A stretch of DNA of 64,000 bases from Microbacterium sp. AG238 (GCF_003610405.1 NZ_RAQC01000001.1:1302001-1366000), one strand, 5' to 3'. Positions 8,583 through 16,165 are shown, numbered from the stretch's first letter. The notes: generated by a model from the letters alone, not told the origin. Numbers and translations are program-made.

Positions 8583-9197
8583 TCAGCGGTCGCCGAGGAT
8601 GCCGCCGACCAGGTCGTCGACGTCGGAGGTCACATCCGAGGTGATGCCGCCGACGAGGTTGTCGACGGTGCTGCCGATGCCGCTCGTGACGTCGCCCGTG
8701 CTGACATCACCGGTGCCGACGTCCGTGCCGTTGCCGAGGTCGGTGCCGACCTCGTTGCCGTTGCCCACCTCGTTGCCGGTGCCGACCTCGTTGCCGTTGC
8801 CGGTCTCGTTGCCGGAGACGACGGGGGCGTCGATCGGGGCCTCCACGGCGGTGTCGTTGCCCGAGGCGATCGGGGTGTCGTTACCCGACAGCAGTGCGCC
8901 GTTGCCGACGTCGCTGATCAGCGGGCCGTTGACGAGGCCGCCCTCGAGCCCGAGGTTGCCGATGTTCGCACCCTCGCCGACTCCGGTGCCGTTGGCCTCG
9001 AGGACGCTGTCGATCCACGTCGACAGCGCGTCGAAGGACGACGTGACATCCGTGGTGGTGGTCGTGTCTGTGGTGGACGAGTCGACCGCGGTGGTGTCGT
9101 CAGCCGACGCGGGCAGAGCGAATCCGGCGGTGGCGATCGCGGCTGCACCGAGGCCCGCCGTGCCGAAGATTGCTGCTCGCTTCAGGTTCGTACGCAT
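8583..9197 (-). CDS. Secreted acidic repeat protein
   Basis: A 204-residue exported protein of unknown function. The signal peptide occupies residues ~1-31 (basic start, hydrophobic AAIATAGFALP, ASA cleavage site). The mature part is Thr/Ser/Asp-rich, then highly repetitive: (T/N)GNEVG hexapeptides near residues 132-150, VGTGDVSTGDV-type repeats, and two related DNLVGGITSD / DDLVGGILGD segments at the C-terminus. It has no cysteine, no LPXTG motif and no transmembrane tail. The ATG at 9197 has a GGAAGGAAGAG ribosome site. The repeats suggest a filamentous, Asn/Gly-rich extracellular protein, perhaps wall- or Ca-associated; that is only a guess. Confidence 0.8.
   Translation of the reverse strand: MRTNLKRAAIFGTAGLGAAAIATAGFALPASADDTTAVDSSTTDTTTTTDVTSSFDALSTWIDSVLEANGTGVGEGANIGNLGLEGGLVNGPLISDVGNGALLSGNDTPIASGNDTAVEAPIDAPVVSGNETGNGNEVGTGNEVGNGNEVGTDLGNGTDVGTGDVSTGDVTSGIGSTVDNLVGGITSDVTSDVDDLVGGILGDR
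8751..8804 (-). repeat. 18-base tandem repeats inside the secreted protein gene
   Basis: Three consecutive 18-base units (8751-8768, 8769-8786, 8787-8804) differ at a few positions, and a fourth partial copy follows. They encode the GNEVG hexapeptide series. Such short in-frame repeats can change copy number by slippage. Confidence 0.8.
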
Positions 9198-9385
9198 GTC
9201 TCTTCCTTCCGTCACGTCCGCTGGATTGCGGCACGTGGGGCTATCCGAGACGGGCACCGGGGCGGATTGGACACCTCGAGCGAAAACCGTGCATCCGCCC
9301 CCGTTTGGAGCGACGGCGATCCGCGCCCTCATGCAGATCGCGGCGGTTTCCTGGCAGTCGCCTGAGAGCGCGGCATCCGGCCCCG

Positions 9386-9398
9386 TAGGCTCTGCGTC
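9386..9398 (+). promoter_or_regulatory. Leaderless -10 of gene at 9399
   Basis: TAGGCT (9386-9391) followed by seven bases and ATG. There is no ribosome site, so the gene is probably transcribed from its own start codon. No good -35 is seen. Confidence 0.4.
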
Positions 9399-10034
9399 AT
9401 GCGCGCAGAGCTCGCCGATCGCCGTGACACGACCTGGGAGGATCTCGGCCCGAGATTCCGGGTGTTCGTCTACCCCTGCGACGCAGAAGACACGCGGATC
9501 ATCGACATCGTCGACGTCTCGATCGACACCGTGTTCCGCGAGATGCGCATCCTCTCCGACGACGATCGCCACCTCTGGTCGGTCGCTCTGGTCCGTGGGG
9601 AGGGAGCGCAACGGGGTCTGGTCTGGCTGTCGGGTTACGACTACGACGACACCCCGACCGACGGCGTCGAATGGCAACGTCGTCGCGAGATGCAGGATCG
9701 CTACCTGATGGCGCGTTCCCGTCGAGGCGAGCCGCTCGTGCTGCCCGACGGACGGCGCGTCATCCGCATGTTCTCGGGATGGGCCTCGAGCCCGCTGTGG
9801 GAGAGCTTCACGGACGAGTACGTCGTCGACCCGCGCAGTCTCGGAATCAGCGATGACCTGACCCGGGATCTCCTCGCCTGGGACGGCGCGATCCAGGACG
9901 CGGGACCCGACGGCCCGGTCCCCGCCGACTCGTTCGAGACCGGCCTGGCGATCTGGCGCCGCCTGCGCGACGAGCTCGCCCCCATCGCCGAGGTCCGCCC
10001 CGATTTCTGGGCTACCGGGTGTGGGCTCGGCTGA
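9399..10034 (+). CDS. Hypothetical cytosolic protein
   Basis: A 211-residue soluble protein that I do not recognise. It is rich in Asp, Arg and Trp; RFRVFVYPCD at the N-terminus and WLSGYDYDD near 77 are its clearest hydrophobic segments. It has no signal peptide, membrane helix or known catalytic motif. It is preceded by a leaderless-type -10 and converges with the PadR gene two bases downstream. Length and codon usage make it real. The 200 bases upstream, shared with the divergent secreted protein gene, hold no other obvious element. Confidence 0.65.
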   Translation: MRAELADRRDTTWEDLGPRFRVFVYPCDAEDTRIIDIVDVSIDTVFREMRILSDDDRHLWSVALVRGEGAQRGLVWLSGYDYDDTPTDGVEWQRRREMQDRYLMARSRRGEPLVLPDGRRVIRMFSGWASSPLWESFTDEYVVDPRSLGISDDLTRDLLAWDGAIQDAGPDGPVPADSFETGLAIWRRLRDELAPIAEVRPDFWATGCGLG

Positions 10035-10036
10035 AA

Positions 10037-10630
10037 TCAGGCTTTGACCGGCCGCCCGCGCTTGGGCTTCTCCGTCGACAGCTCGATCGCCATGGCGCGG
10101 CCGGGATGCTGCGCGAGGCGCTGCTCGGTGTGATCGAGCCAGCGCACCTCGGCCTCGGCGGCGAAGATCATCGAGTCGACGACGAGCGACCAGGCGAGCT
10201 GCTCGGGTCCGTCGGGGTTCGCGCCGGCGTACTCGGCACCAGTGAGTGCCTGCAGCTGCGCAAGCGACGCCCGCCGTTGGGCGTGGATCACCTCACCCAC
10301 ATCGATCCCGGGCAGCGTCGCCGCGACGGCGAGCTTGATCGCGAGCTCATCGCGCGTGCCCGCGGGCCGCTCGACGGGAGACCCCAACCACGACGCGACC
10401 TCGGCTCGGCCGGCATCCGTGATCTGCCAGTAGACATGCCCCTGACCGTCGACGGCCCCCTTCTCGACGAGCCCGTCTCGCTCGAGCCGGTCGAGCGTGT
10501 TGTAGATCTGACCGACGTTGAGCGGCCACGTCGAGCCGGTGCGACGATCGAACTCCGCCCGCAGCTGATAGCCGTAGCACGGGCCCTGATCGAGGATCGC
10601 CAGAAGGCTGAGTCGAACCGACACGGTCAT
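10037..10630 (-). CDS. PadR-family transcriptional regulator
   Basis: A 197-residue PadR-type repressor: an N-terminal winged helix (residues ~1-90, with YGYQLRAEFDRRTGSTWPL and QIYNTLDRLERDGLV) and a C-terminal helical dimerisation domain (AQRRASLAQLQALTG near 120). The tail KPKRGRPVKA is basic, like an AT-hook. ATG 10630 has AAAGG directly against it, which is too close. GTG 10624-10622, two codons later, fits that ribosome site better and may be the true start. Two similar palindromes upstream suggest autoregulation. The FUSC membrane-protein gene lies just upstream on the same strand and may be its target or partner. Confidence 0.88.
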   Translation of the reverse strand: MTVSVRLSLLAILDQGPCYGYQLRAEFDRRTGSTWPLNVGQIYNTLDRLERDGLVEKGAVDGQGHVYWQITDAGRAEVASWLGSPVERPAGTRDELAIKLAVAATLPGIDVGEVIHAQRRASLAQLQALTGAEYAGANPDGPEQLAWSLVVDSMIFAAEAEVRWLDHTEQRLAQHPGRAMAIELSTEKPKRGRPVKA

Positions 10631-10637
10631 CCTTTCG

Positions 10638-10680
10638 CATACCGGGTATGTAATTTGCGAGTATATGCATACCGAGTATC
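10638..10680. promoter_or_regulatory. Two palindromic operators before the PadR gene
   Basis: CATACCGGGTATG (10638-10650) is a perfect inverted repeat around a central base. CATACCGAGTATC (10668-10680) is a second, slightly degenerate copy 30 bases away, about three helical turns, so both would face the same side of the DNA. They sit in the PadR promoter and next to the end of the FUSC gene. Binding by the PadR protein is inferred. Confidence 0.6.
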
Positions 10681-10687
10681 GAACGAG

Positions 10688-11764
10688 CTACCGACGCGGT
10701 CCCACCACGATCAGGCTGCTGAGGATGCCGAGCCCGACGCCCACCGCCGTATCGACCACCCGCTCGACGGCGAGCTCCGGACCGCCACTTCCCGCTGAGC
10801 TGAGGATGAGGAGCACGAGCGGGGTGATGAAGACGAGCGCGAGAGCGTAATGGCGCACGACCACCAGCTCGATGACGAACTGCAGCGCCCCGAGCACGAG
10901 GCCGAGCACGACACCGCCGAGCGGCACGATGCTGACGGCGAGGAAGACGGCGCCGCCGGCCGCGGTGCCGAGCGCCCGGTGGATGCCGCGCGACAGCGCG
11001 ACGCGGCGGCTCGCGCTGACCCCGAGCACGGCGATGCCCGCCCCGACGATCCAATAGGCGCGCTCCGGATCGACGATCACCGCGATCAGGGTGCCGACGA
11101 CCGCGACCGCCGCCGTGCGCGCGACCAGCGTCCGCGTCGTCGCCGTCCCGAGCGCGGCCGGGAAGAGGGAGCGCAGCGCTCGAGGCTGGGCGCCTCGGTG
11201 CGAGCGCCGCACGAGCGGCGCCGCGGTGACCAGCCACCCGAATGCGAGCGACGCCGCGAGGACGCCGAGGTACAGCGCCGGGTGCACCGCATGCGCCGCC
11301 TGCGGAGCCGTGACATGTGCGGACAGACCGTAGATGAGCACCGCGAACAGCGGGCCCGGGGGCCCCACCGAGCGCCCGAAGACCAGAACGGATGCCGCGA
11401 CGGCGACCACGACGAGGCCGACGGCCACCGCGACCGGACCGACCGCTGCCGCCAGGACCCCGAGGGCTGCACACGCCCACAGCACCGCCGCGACGATGGG
11501 CACGAATCCCGCGCGCTCGCGGGGAGTCAGTCGCCCGCCGTAGAGCGTCGCGAACGCGCCGGTCGCGGCGAGCAGCGCGACGCTCTCGAGCCCCAGCGCC
11601 GAGAGCGCCACGACGGGCAGCGCCATCGCGATCGCTGCCTGCAGCCCCAGGTGCCAGCGCGGCCCGGGCGACGGGCCGAACCGGGCGAGACTGCGCCCCA
11701 GCTCACCCGCTTCGCGCCGCCACCGGCCGGAACTGTCGGGCGTCGGTCCGGGCGAGAGCGGCAT
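10688..11764 (-). CDS. FUSC-family inner-membrane protein
   Basis: A 358-residue membrane protein with about ten hydrophobic helices in two bundles, the plan of fusaric-acid-resistance / aromatic-acid exporter (FUSC, YccS-like) proteins. LALQAAIAMALPVVAL-type helices begin near residue 40. The second half contains the conserved segment ERAYWIVGAGIAVLGVSASRRVALSRGIHRALGT, here split around residues 225-258. The start ATG 11764 is preceded by a weak GGGG site. It is followed by PadR and the paired operators. A role in efflux or in membrane stress is inferred from the family. Confidence 0.75.
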   Translation of the reverse strand: MPLSPGPTPDSSGRWRREAGELGRSLARFGPSPGPRWHLGLQAAIAMALPVVALSALGLESVALLAATGAFATLYGGRLTPRERAGFVPIVAAVLWACAALGVLAAAVGPVAVAVGLVVVAVAASVLVFGRSVGPPGPLFAVLIYGLSAHVTAPQAAHAVHPALYLGVLAASLAFGWLVTAAPLVRRSHRGAQPRALRSLFPAALGTATTRTLVARTAAVAVVGTLIAVIVDPERAYWIVGAGIAVLGVSASRRVALSRGIHRALGTAAGGAVFLAVSIVPLGGVVLGLVLGALQFVIELVVVRHYALALVFITPLVLLILSSAGSGGPELAVERVVDTAVGVGLGILSSLIVVGPRR

Positions 11765-11831
11765 TACCCCATTGTCTCGCGACATCGGCATCGACCAGGC
11801 GAGCACATCTACGCTGGAGGAGGAGAACGAT

Positions 11832-12332
11832 ATGAGCGACGATTCCCCCGCCTCCCCGACGCCGGACACGCCTGCGCCCGGCGCACGCGAACGCGCCGCC
11901 TACATCGAGACGGCGATCCAGCAGGCCATCCGCCGCGGCGACTTCGACGATCTGCCGGGGGCCGGTAAGCCCATCGCCGACCTCGGGCCGAGCCACGATC
12001 CCGACTGGTGGATCAAACGCAAGATCCGCGACGAGCAGCTCACCGGCCTCGGTCCGCCGGCACTGACCCTGCGGATCGAGCACGCGGAGTTCGACGAACG
12101 CGCCGACGCCCTCGCCCGCGAGGACGACGTGCGCGAGTACGTCGCCGATTTCAACCGGCGCGTCGTCGAGGCCCGGCGCCAGTTGCAGGGCGGACCGCCC
12201 GTCGTGACGCCGACGCGCGACGTCGAGAGCGAGGTCGCGGCCTGGCGTCAGCGCCGCAGGGATGCGGCTGCCGCGGCATCCGCCGCTCCCCCGCCCGAAC
12301 CCCGCCGGCGCCGGCGGCTGTTCCGGCGCTGA
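11832..12332 (+). CDS. DUF1992 (DnaJ C28-like) protein
   Basis: A 166-residue soluble protein carrying the DUF1992 signature: IETAIQQAIRRGDFDDLPGAGKPI at residues ~26-49 (split here by FDDL), followed by PDWWIKRKI. The tail is Arg/Ala-rich and disordered. The domain occurs in DnaJ-homologue subfamily C member 28 and in standalone bacterial proteins of unknown role. The start ATG 11832 is set by a very strong GGAGGAGGAGAA site. It diverges from the FUSC gene and converges with metB. Confidence 0.85.
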   Translation: MSDDSPASPTPDTPAPGARERAAYIETAIQQAIRRGDFDDLPGAGKPIADLGPSHDPDWWIKRKIRDEQLTGLGPPALTLRIEHAEFDERADALAREDDVREYVADFNRRVVEARRQLQGGPPVVTPTRDVESEVAAWRQRRRDAAAAASAAPPPEPRRRRRLFRR

Positions 12333-12362
12333 GCGCCCCGCCGCACAGCGGGTCACTCAGCG
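12327..12362. terminator. Hairpin between convergent genes
   Basis: CGCTGAG (12327-12333) pairs with CTCAGCG (12356-12362), and an inner CCCGC/GCGGG stem extends the structure. It starts in the DUF1992 stop codon and ends four bases before the metB stop. There is no T run, so termination, if any, would be weak. Confidence 0.45.
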
Positions 12363-12365
12363 GGT

Positions 12366-13520
12366 TCAGCGCAGCGCCTGCTCCACGTCGGCCAGCAGAT
12401 CGTCCACCGACTCGATGCCCACCGAGAGCCGGACGACCTCGACCGGCACGGCGGCCTCGGTGCCGCGGACCGACGCGTGGGTCATCGCATCGGGGTAGTT
12501 CACGAGCGACTCGACCCCGCCGAGCGACTCGGCGAGCTGGAACAGCCGCGTGGACTCGGCGAAGCGACGTGCCGCCTCACCCGACTCGAGCGCGAGCGAG
12601 AGCATGCCGCCGAAACGGATCATCTGCGATGCCGCGAGCTCGTGCCCCGGGTGCGAGGCGAGACCGGGATAGAACACGCGAGCCACGCGCTCGTGTCCCT
12701 CGAGGAACGCTGCGATCGCGCCCGCGTTCTCGCTGTGGCGCTGCATACGGACGTCGAGCGTCTTGATGCCGCGCGTGGTGAGCCAGGCATCCATCGGCCC
12801 CGACACCGCGCCGGCGGCGTACTGCAGGAAGCCGATCTTCTCGGCGAGCGCGTCATCGTCGAGCACGAGTGCGCCGCCGACGACATCCGAGTGTCCGCCG
12901 AGGTATTTCGTCGTCGAGTGCACGACCACATCGGCGCCGAGTTCGAGAGGGCGCTGCAGCGCCGGTGTCGCGAAGGTGTTGTCGACGACGACGAGCGAGC
13001 CGGCCTCATGACCGATGGCTGCGAGCCCGGCGATATCGGTGATGCGCAGCAGCGGGTTGGACGGCGTCTCGACCCACAGCACGCGGGGCGCGCGCTCGGC
13101 GACCGCGGCCCGCACGGCGGCGAGGTCGCTCATGTCGACCACGCGCAGCTTGACACCCCAGGGAGCCAGGACACGCGCGATGAGACGATGTGTGCCCCCG
13201 TAGACGTCGTTGCCGAGCAGCACCTCGTCGCCGGGCGTCAGCGCGGCACGCAGCAGCACGTCCTCAGCGGCGAGCCCCGACGCGAACGAGAAGCCGTGAG
13301 CTCCGCCCTCGAGCGCGGCGAGCTGCACCTGGAGCGCCGTGCGCGTCGGGTTGCCCGAACGGCCGTACTCGTACCCGCCGCGGAGGCCCCCGATCCCGTC
13401 CTGGGTGAAGGTGGTGGAGAAGTGCACCGGCGGGATGACGGCGCCGGTCGTGGGGTCGAACTCCTGGCCGGCGTGGACCGCGAGGCTGGCGAGGCCGCGG
13501 GCGGAATCGTGCGTGGTCAT
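12366..13520 (-). CDS. metB: Cystathionine gamma-lyase / gamma-synthase (MetB family)
   Basis: A 384-residue PLP enzyme of the Cys/Met metabolism family. The PLP lysine lies in HSTTKYLGGHSD (~residue 200). YEYGRSGNPTRTALQ near 50, FASGLAAEDVLL near 80 and WVETPSNPLLRI near 150 are conserved. Family members act either as cystathionine gamma-synthase or gamma-lyase. Here the gene overlaps cbs by 4 bases (ATGA), the arrangement of reverse transsulfuration in actinobacteria, so cleavage of cystathionine to cysteine is more likely. The operon probably responds to cysteine through the upstream leader peptide. Confidence 0.93.
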   Translation of the reverse strand: MTTHDSARGLASLAVHAGQEFDPTTGAVIPPVHFSTTFTQDGIGGLRGGYEYGRSGNPTRTALQVQLAALEGGAHGFSFASGLAAEDVLLRAALTPGDEVLLGNDVYGGTHRLIARVLAPWGVKLRVVDMSDLAAVRAAVAERAPRVLWVETPSNPLLRITDIAGLAAIGHEAGSLVVVDNTFATPALQRPLELGADVVVHSTTKYLGGHSDVVGGALVLDDDALAEKIGFLQYAAGAVSGPMDAWLTTRGIKTLDVRMQRHSENAGAIAAFLEGHERVARVFYPGLASHPGHELAASQMIRFGGMLSLALESGEAARRFAESTRLFQLAESLGGVESLVNYPDAMTHASVRGTEAAVPVEVVRLSVGIESVDDLLADVEQALR

Positions 13521-14515
13521 GCGTCGCTCCTGGTGTCGGGGGTGGTGTGGGGATCGTCGACGAGGTCGGCGAAGCCGTGGGCGCGCATCCAGTCGTCGTC
13601 GTAGATCTTCGAGAGATATCCGCGGCCGTGGTCGGGGAGCAGAACGACGACGATGTCGTCGGACCCGAGGTCGCGGGCGGTGCGAAGCGCGGCGACCACC
13701 GCCATGCCCGACGAGCCGCCGACGAGCAGACCCTCCTCGCGCGCCAGGCGACGCGTCATCGCGAACGACTCGCGATCGCCCACCCGCTCGTAACGGTCGA
13801 CCATCGAAGGGTCGAAGGTCTCGGGCCAGAAGTCCTCACCGACGCCTTCGACGAGGTACCGGCCGACGTCGCCGCTGTAGATCGAGCCGTCGGGGTCGGC
13901 GCCGACGATCGTGACGGCTCCGGAAGAGGCCTCGCGGAGGTACCGGCCGGTGCCCGTGATCGTGCCGCCCGTGCCGACACCGGCGACGAAGTGCGTCACG
14001 CGCCCGTCCGTGTCGCGCCAGATCTCGGGTCCAGTCGTCTCGTAGTGCGCGCGGGGTCCTGCGGCGTTGGCGAACTGGTTGGGCTTGAACGCGCCGGGGA
14101 TCTCCCGCGCGAGCCGGTCTGAGACGCTGTAGTACGAATCCGGATGCTCGGGCGGCACGCTCGTGGGAGTCATGACGATCTCGGCTCCGTAGGCCTTCAG
14201 CACCGCGACCTTCTCGCCCGCGAACTTGTCGGGAACGACGAAGACCATCCGATATCCCCGTTGCTGCGCGACGAGAGCGAGGCCGACACCGGTGTTGCCG
14301 CTCGTGGGTTCGACGATCGTTCCCCCCGGCCGCAGCGAGCCGTCGCGCTCGGCGGCCTCGATGATCCTCGCGGCGATGCGGTCCTTCGCCGAACTGCCCG
14401 GGTTGAAGTACTCGATCTTGGCGAGCACGGTCGCCCGCGTCGACGCGGCGACACGGTTCAGCCGGACCAGGGGTGTGTTGCCGACGAGTTCGGCGATGTT
14501 CTCTGCGTAGCGCAC
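13517..14515 (-). CDS. cbs: Cystathionine beta-synthase without CBS regulatory domains
   Basis: A 332-residue PLP enzyme that condenses homocysteine with serine. GNTPLVRL starts the fold, the PLP lysine is in NPGSSAKDRIA (~44), the phosphate loop is TSGNTG (~70) and VGTGGTITGTG (~175) binds cofactor. The C-terminal block EGVGEDFWPETFD, REEGLLVGGSSG and LLPDHGRGYLSKIYDDDWM is that of actinobacterial Cbs rather than CysK. Actinobacterial Cbs proteins usually run to ~460 residues with a paired CBS (Bateman) module; here the protein stops where that module would begin. The GTG start at 14515 has a TGAGGA site. metB overlaps downstream. Confidence 0.9.
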   Translation of the reverse strand: MRYAENIAELVGNTPLVRLNRVAASTRATVLAKIEYFNPGSSAKDRIAARIIEAAERDGSLRPGGTIVEPTSGNTGVGLALVAQQRGYRMVFVVPDKFAGEKVAVLKAYGAEIVMTPTSVPPEHPDSYYSVSDRLAREIPGAFKPNQFANAAGPRAHYETTGPEIWRDTDGRVTHFVAGVGTGGTITGTGRYLREASSGAVTIVGADPDGSIYSGDVGRYLVEGVGEDFWPETFDPSMVDRYERVGDRESFAMTRRLAREEGLLVGGSSGMAVVAALRTARDLGSDDIVVVLLPDHGRGYLSKIYDDDWMRAHGFADLVDDPHTTPDTRSDA

Positions 14516-14538
14516 GAGGGTGTCCTCACGGTGTCCGC

Positions 14539-14594
14539 GCGCTCAGAGGCGCGGGTGCTGTCGGGGTCGTCTGAGGTGAGCGCGGCGGCGCTCA
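14539..14594 (-). promoter_or_regulatory. Mutually exclusive hairpins in the cbs leader (putative attenuator)
   Basis: Read 5' to 3' on the minus strand, TGAGCGC (14594-14588) begins at the leader-peptide stop and pairs with GCGCTCA (14583-14577) around CGCC. A second TGAGCGC (14545-14539) can pair with the same GCGCTCA; a CTCAGA/TCTGAG pairing supports it. The two forms exclude each other. A ribosome at the leader stop would mask the first TGAGCGC and favour the second form. Function is inferred. Confidence 0.55.
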
Positions 14595-14618
14595 GCGACA
14601 ACAACGACAGGTCTGCAC
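14592..14618 (-). CDS. Cysteine-rich leader peptide (MQTCRCCR)
   Basis: An eight-codon open reading frame, GTG to TGA, encoding M-Q-T-C-R-C-C-R: three Cys codons in eight. It lies about 75 bases upstream of cbs on the same strand. It starts six bases after TAGGGT (14630-14625), which has TCGACA (14653-14648) 17 bases upstream, so it sits at the extreme 5' end of the cbs-metB mRNA without a leader. Short leaderless Cys-rich ORFs are known in mycobacteria as cysteine-responsive attenuators. Slow decoding of the Cys codons when cysteine is scarce would hold the ribosome over the following hairpins and alter cbs-metB expression. The ORF and promoter are visible; regulation is inferred. Confidence 0.75.
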   Translation of the reverse strand: MQTCRCCR

Positions 14619-14653
14619 GCGTCCACCCTAGGCCAGGGCCGGGGCGCTGTCGA
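14619..14653 (-). promoter_or_regulatory. Promoter of the leader peptide-cbs-metB operon
   Basis: On the minus strand, -35 TCGACA (14653-14648), a 17-base spacer and -10 TAGGGT (14630-14625), then six bases to the GTG of the leader peptide. This is the best-formed leaderless promoter in the window. Confidence 0.7.
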
Positions 14654-14671
14654 GGGTTCCGCCCGTCGAGC

Positions 14672-15511
14672 TCAGCGCGACGACAGCCCGCGCCGCTCGA
14701 GAGAGCTGCGCAGCGTGTGACGCCCGTGCAGGCTGGCGGCATCCCGCACCCGCGCGATCGCGGCGCGCAGCCAGCCCCGCGGCTCGCCCTGCGCGCGGTA
14801 GTACGCCGTGACGGCCTCCTCGTATGCGGCGATGTCGGCGTCGACCGGCATGCGGTAGGTCTCGCGGTGACGGACGACCCGCTGCGGCAATCGCGGCTTC
14901 ACCCCGGCGCGATCGTCCGGGTCGGGGCGACCGAGCACGAGACCGAACGCGGGGAAGGCGCCCACGGGAAGCTCGAGCAGGTCGGCGATCTGCTCGGGGT
15001 GGTTTCGGACGGCTCCGACGTAGACGGCGCCGAGCCCCAGCGACTCCGCCGCGACGACGGCGTTCTGGGCGGCGAGCGCCGCGTCGATGAAGCCGACGAT
15101 CGTGCTCTCGATGTACTCGACGGCGTCCGACCTCTCCCCCGCTCGGTGTGCGAGCTCGCGCGCGCGGGCCCAGTCCGCGACGAAGACGAGGAAGACGCCG
15201 CCCCGGCGGATGAAGTCCTGGTCGCCGGCGAGCGTCGCGAGCGCGTCGAGCCGCTCGGGGTCGCGCACCTCGATGACCGACCACGCCTGCAGGTTCGAGC
15301 TCGTCGACGCCGACTGCGCCGCGGCGACGATCGCGGTCAGTGTCGCATCGTCGATCTCGCCGGGCGCGAACCGGCGCACGGAACGGTGACGGTAGAGCAG
15401 GTCGAGCACGTCGTTGCGCGGAAGGTCGTCGTGGGGCGCAGCCGAGCCGTACCGGCGCGACCATCCGTCGTGGGGTTTCGTCGTCACGCGGGGAACGTTA
15501 CATGGCGTCAT
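14672..15511 (-). CDS. NADPH-dependent nitroreductase-family flavoprotein
   Basis: FMN oxidoreductase of the NfsA/Frp-like nitroreductase family, ~279 residues. RHRSVRRFAPGEI near residue 45 is the FMN-phosphate motif. SASTSSNLQAWSVIEV near 70 and AAESLGLGAVYVGAVRNHPEQI near 165 are typical, as is the basic C-terminal part. It reduces flavin, quinone or nitro compounds with NAD(P)H in the cytosol. ATG 15511 has a GGAGA ribosome site at good distance; a GTG at 15487 is possible. It diverges from a flavin reductase gene and neighbours cbs-metB and metY, so a redox role in sulfur metabolism is plausible but unproven. Confidence 0.88.
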   Translation of the reverse strand: MTPCNVPRVTTKPHDGWSRRYGSAAPHDDLPRNDVLDLLYRHRSVRRFAPGEIDDATLTAIVAAAQSASTSSNLQAWSVIEVRDPERLDALATLAGDQDFIRRGGVFLVFVADWARARELAHRAGERSDAVEYIESTIVGFIDAALAAQNAVVAAESLGLGAVYVGAVRNHPEQIADLLELPVGAFPAFGLVLGRPDPDDRAGVKPRLPQRVVRHRETYRMPVDADIAAYEEAVTAYYRAQGEPRGWLRAAIARVRDAASLHGRHTLRSSLERRGLSSR

Positions 15512-15559
15512 CGATCGTCTCCGACGTTCACGGAACATGTGGTGAGCCTTCGTGGTTAC

Positions 15560-15572
15560 TAACGTCGTGATC
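15560..15572 (+). promoter_or_regulatory. Leaderless -10 of the flavin reductase gene
   Basis: TAACGT (15560-15565) is followed by seven bases and ATG 15573. It supports that start over the upstream in-frame GTG at 15552. Confidence 0.4.
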
Positions 15573-16142
15573 ATGTCTCAGCCGAACATCGACCCGTCCG
15601 CGGAGCACCCCTCCCGTCATCTGGGCGGCTCGCTGTCCGCCGATGACTTCAAGACGCTCTTCCGCGGGCACCCCGGCGGTGTCGCCGTCATCACGGCTGA
15701 CGCAGGCGACGGCCCGGTCGCGCTGACGGCGACCTCGGTGTCGTCGGTGAGCGCCGACCCGCCGCTGCTGGTGTTCTCGGTGTCGGCGCAGTCGTCCGCC
15801 TCGGCGGTGCTGTCGACGGCCGAGACCGTCGTGGTGCATCTCCTCGACGCCGACGACCTTCCGCTCGCGAAGCTCGGCGCGACGAGCGGCATCGATCGCT
15901 TCGCCGACACCTCGACCTGGTCACGGCTGACTACGGGAGAGCCCGTGTACCGCGGCGTGCGTGCGTGGGTCCGTTGCGCGGTCGTGTCGCGCATGGATGC
16001 GGGCGGCTCCATCGTCATCGCCGGCCACGCCCTGCAGTCTCACGTCGAACGCGACGTCGAGCCGGGCGGTCACGGCGACGCACTGGTCTACCACAACCGC
16101 ACGTGGCACCGCCTCAGCGAGGGCTCCGCCCTCCGCGACTGA
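15573..16142 (+). CDS. Flavin reductase-like FMN-binding protein
   Basis: A 189-residue member of the flavin reductase (HpaC-like) family, which supplies reduced FMN to two-component monooxygenases. FKTLFRGHPGGVAVITA near 26 and ALTATSVSSVSADPPLLVFSVS near 51, split by the FMN site, are typical; GHALQSHVERD lies near the end. It diverges from the nitroreductase gene. The LLM-class monooxygenase at 18.5 kb needs FMNH2 and has no reductase of its own nearby, so this protein is a candidate partner. It could instead serve the nitroreductase region or another monooxygenase. Confidence 0.85.
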   Translation: MSQPNIDPSAEHPSRHLGGSLSADDFKTLFRGHPGGVAVITADAGDGPVALTATSVSSVSADPPLLVFSVSAQSSASAVLSTAETVVVHLLDADDLPLAKLGATSGIDRFADTSTWSRLTTGEPVYRGVRAWVRCAVVSRMDAGGSIVIAGHALQSHVERDVEPGGHGDALVYHNRTWHRLSEGSALRD

Positions 16143-16165
16143 TCGTCGTCAGATCAGATCGTCGT

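Noticed and set aside
9198..9398. Small RNA or second gene in the 200-base divergent gap
   Set aside because: Only a leaderless -10 for the plus-strand gene was seen; frames here have poor codon bias and no ribosome sites.
14672..15511. Sulfonate or thiol-specific enzyme by neighbourhood
   Set aside because: The sequence shows only a general nitroreductase family fold. Neighbouring sulfur genes are not enough to assign a substrate.
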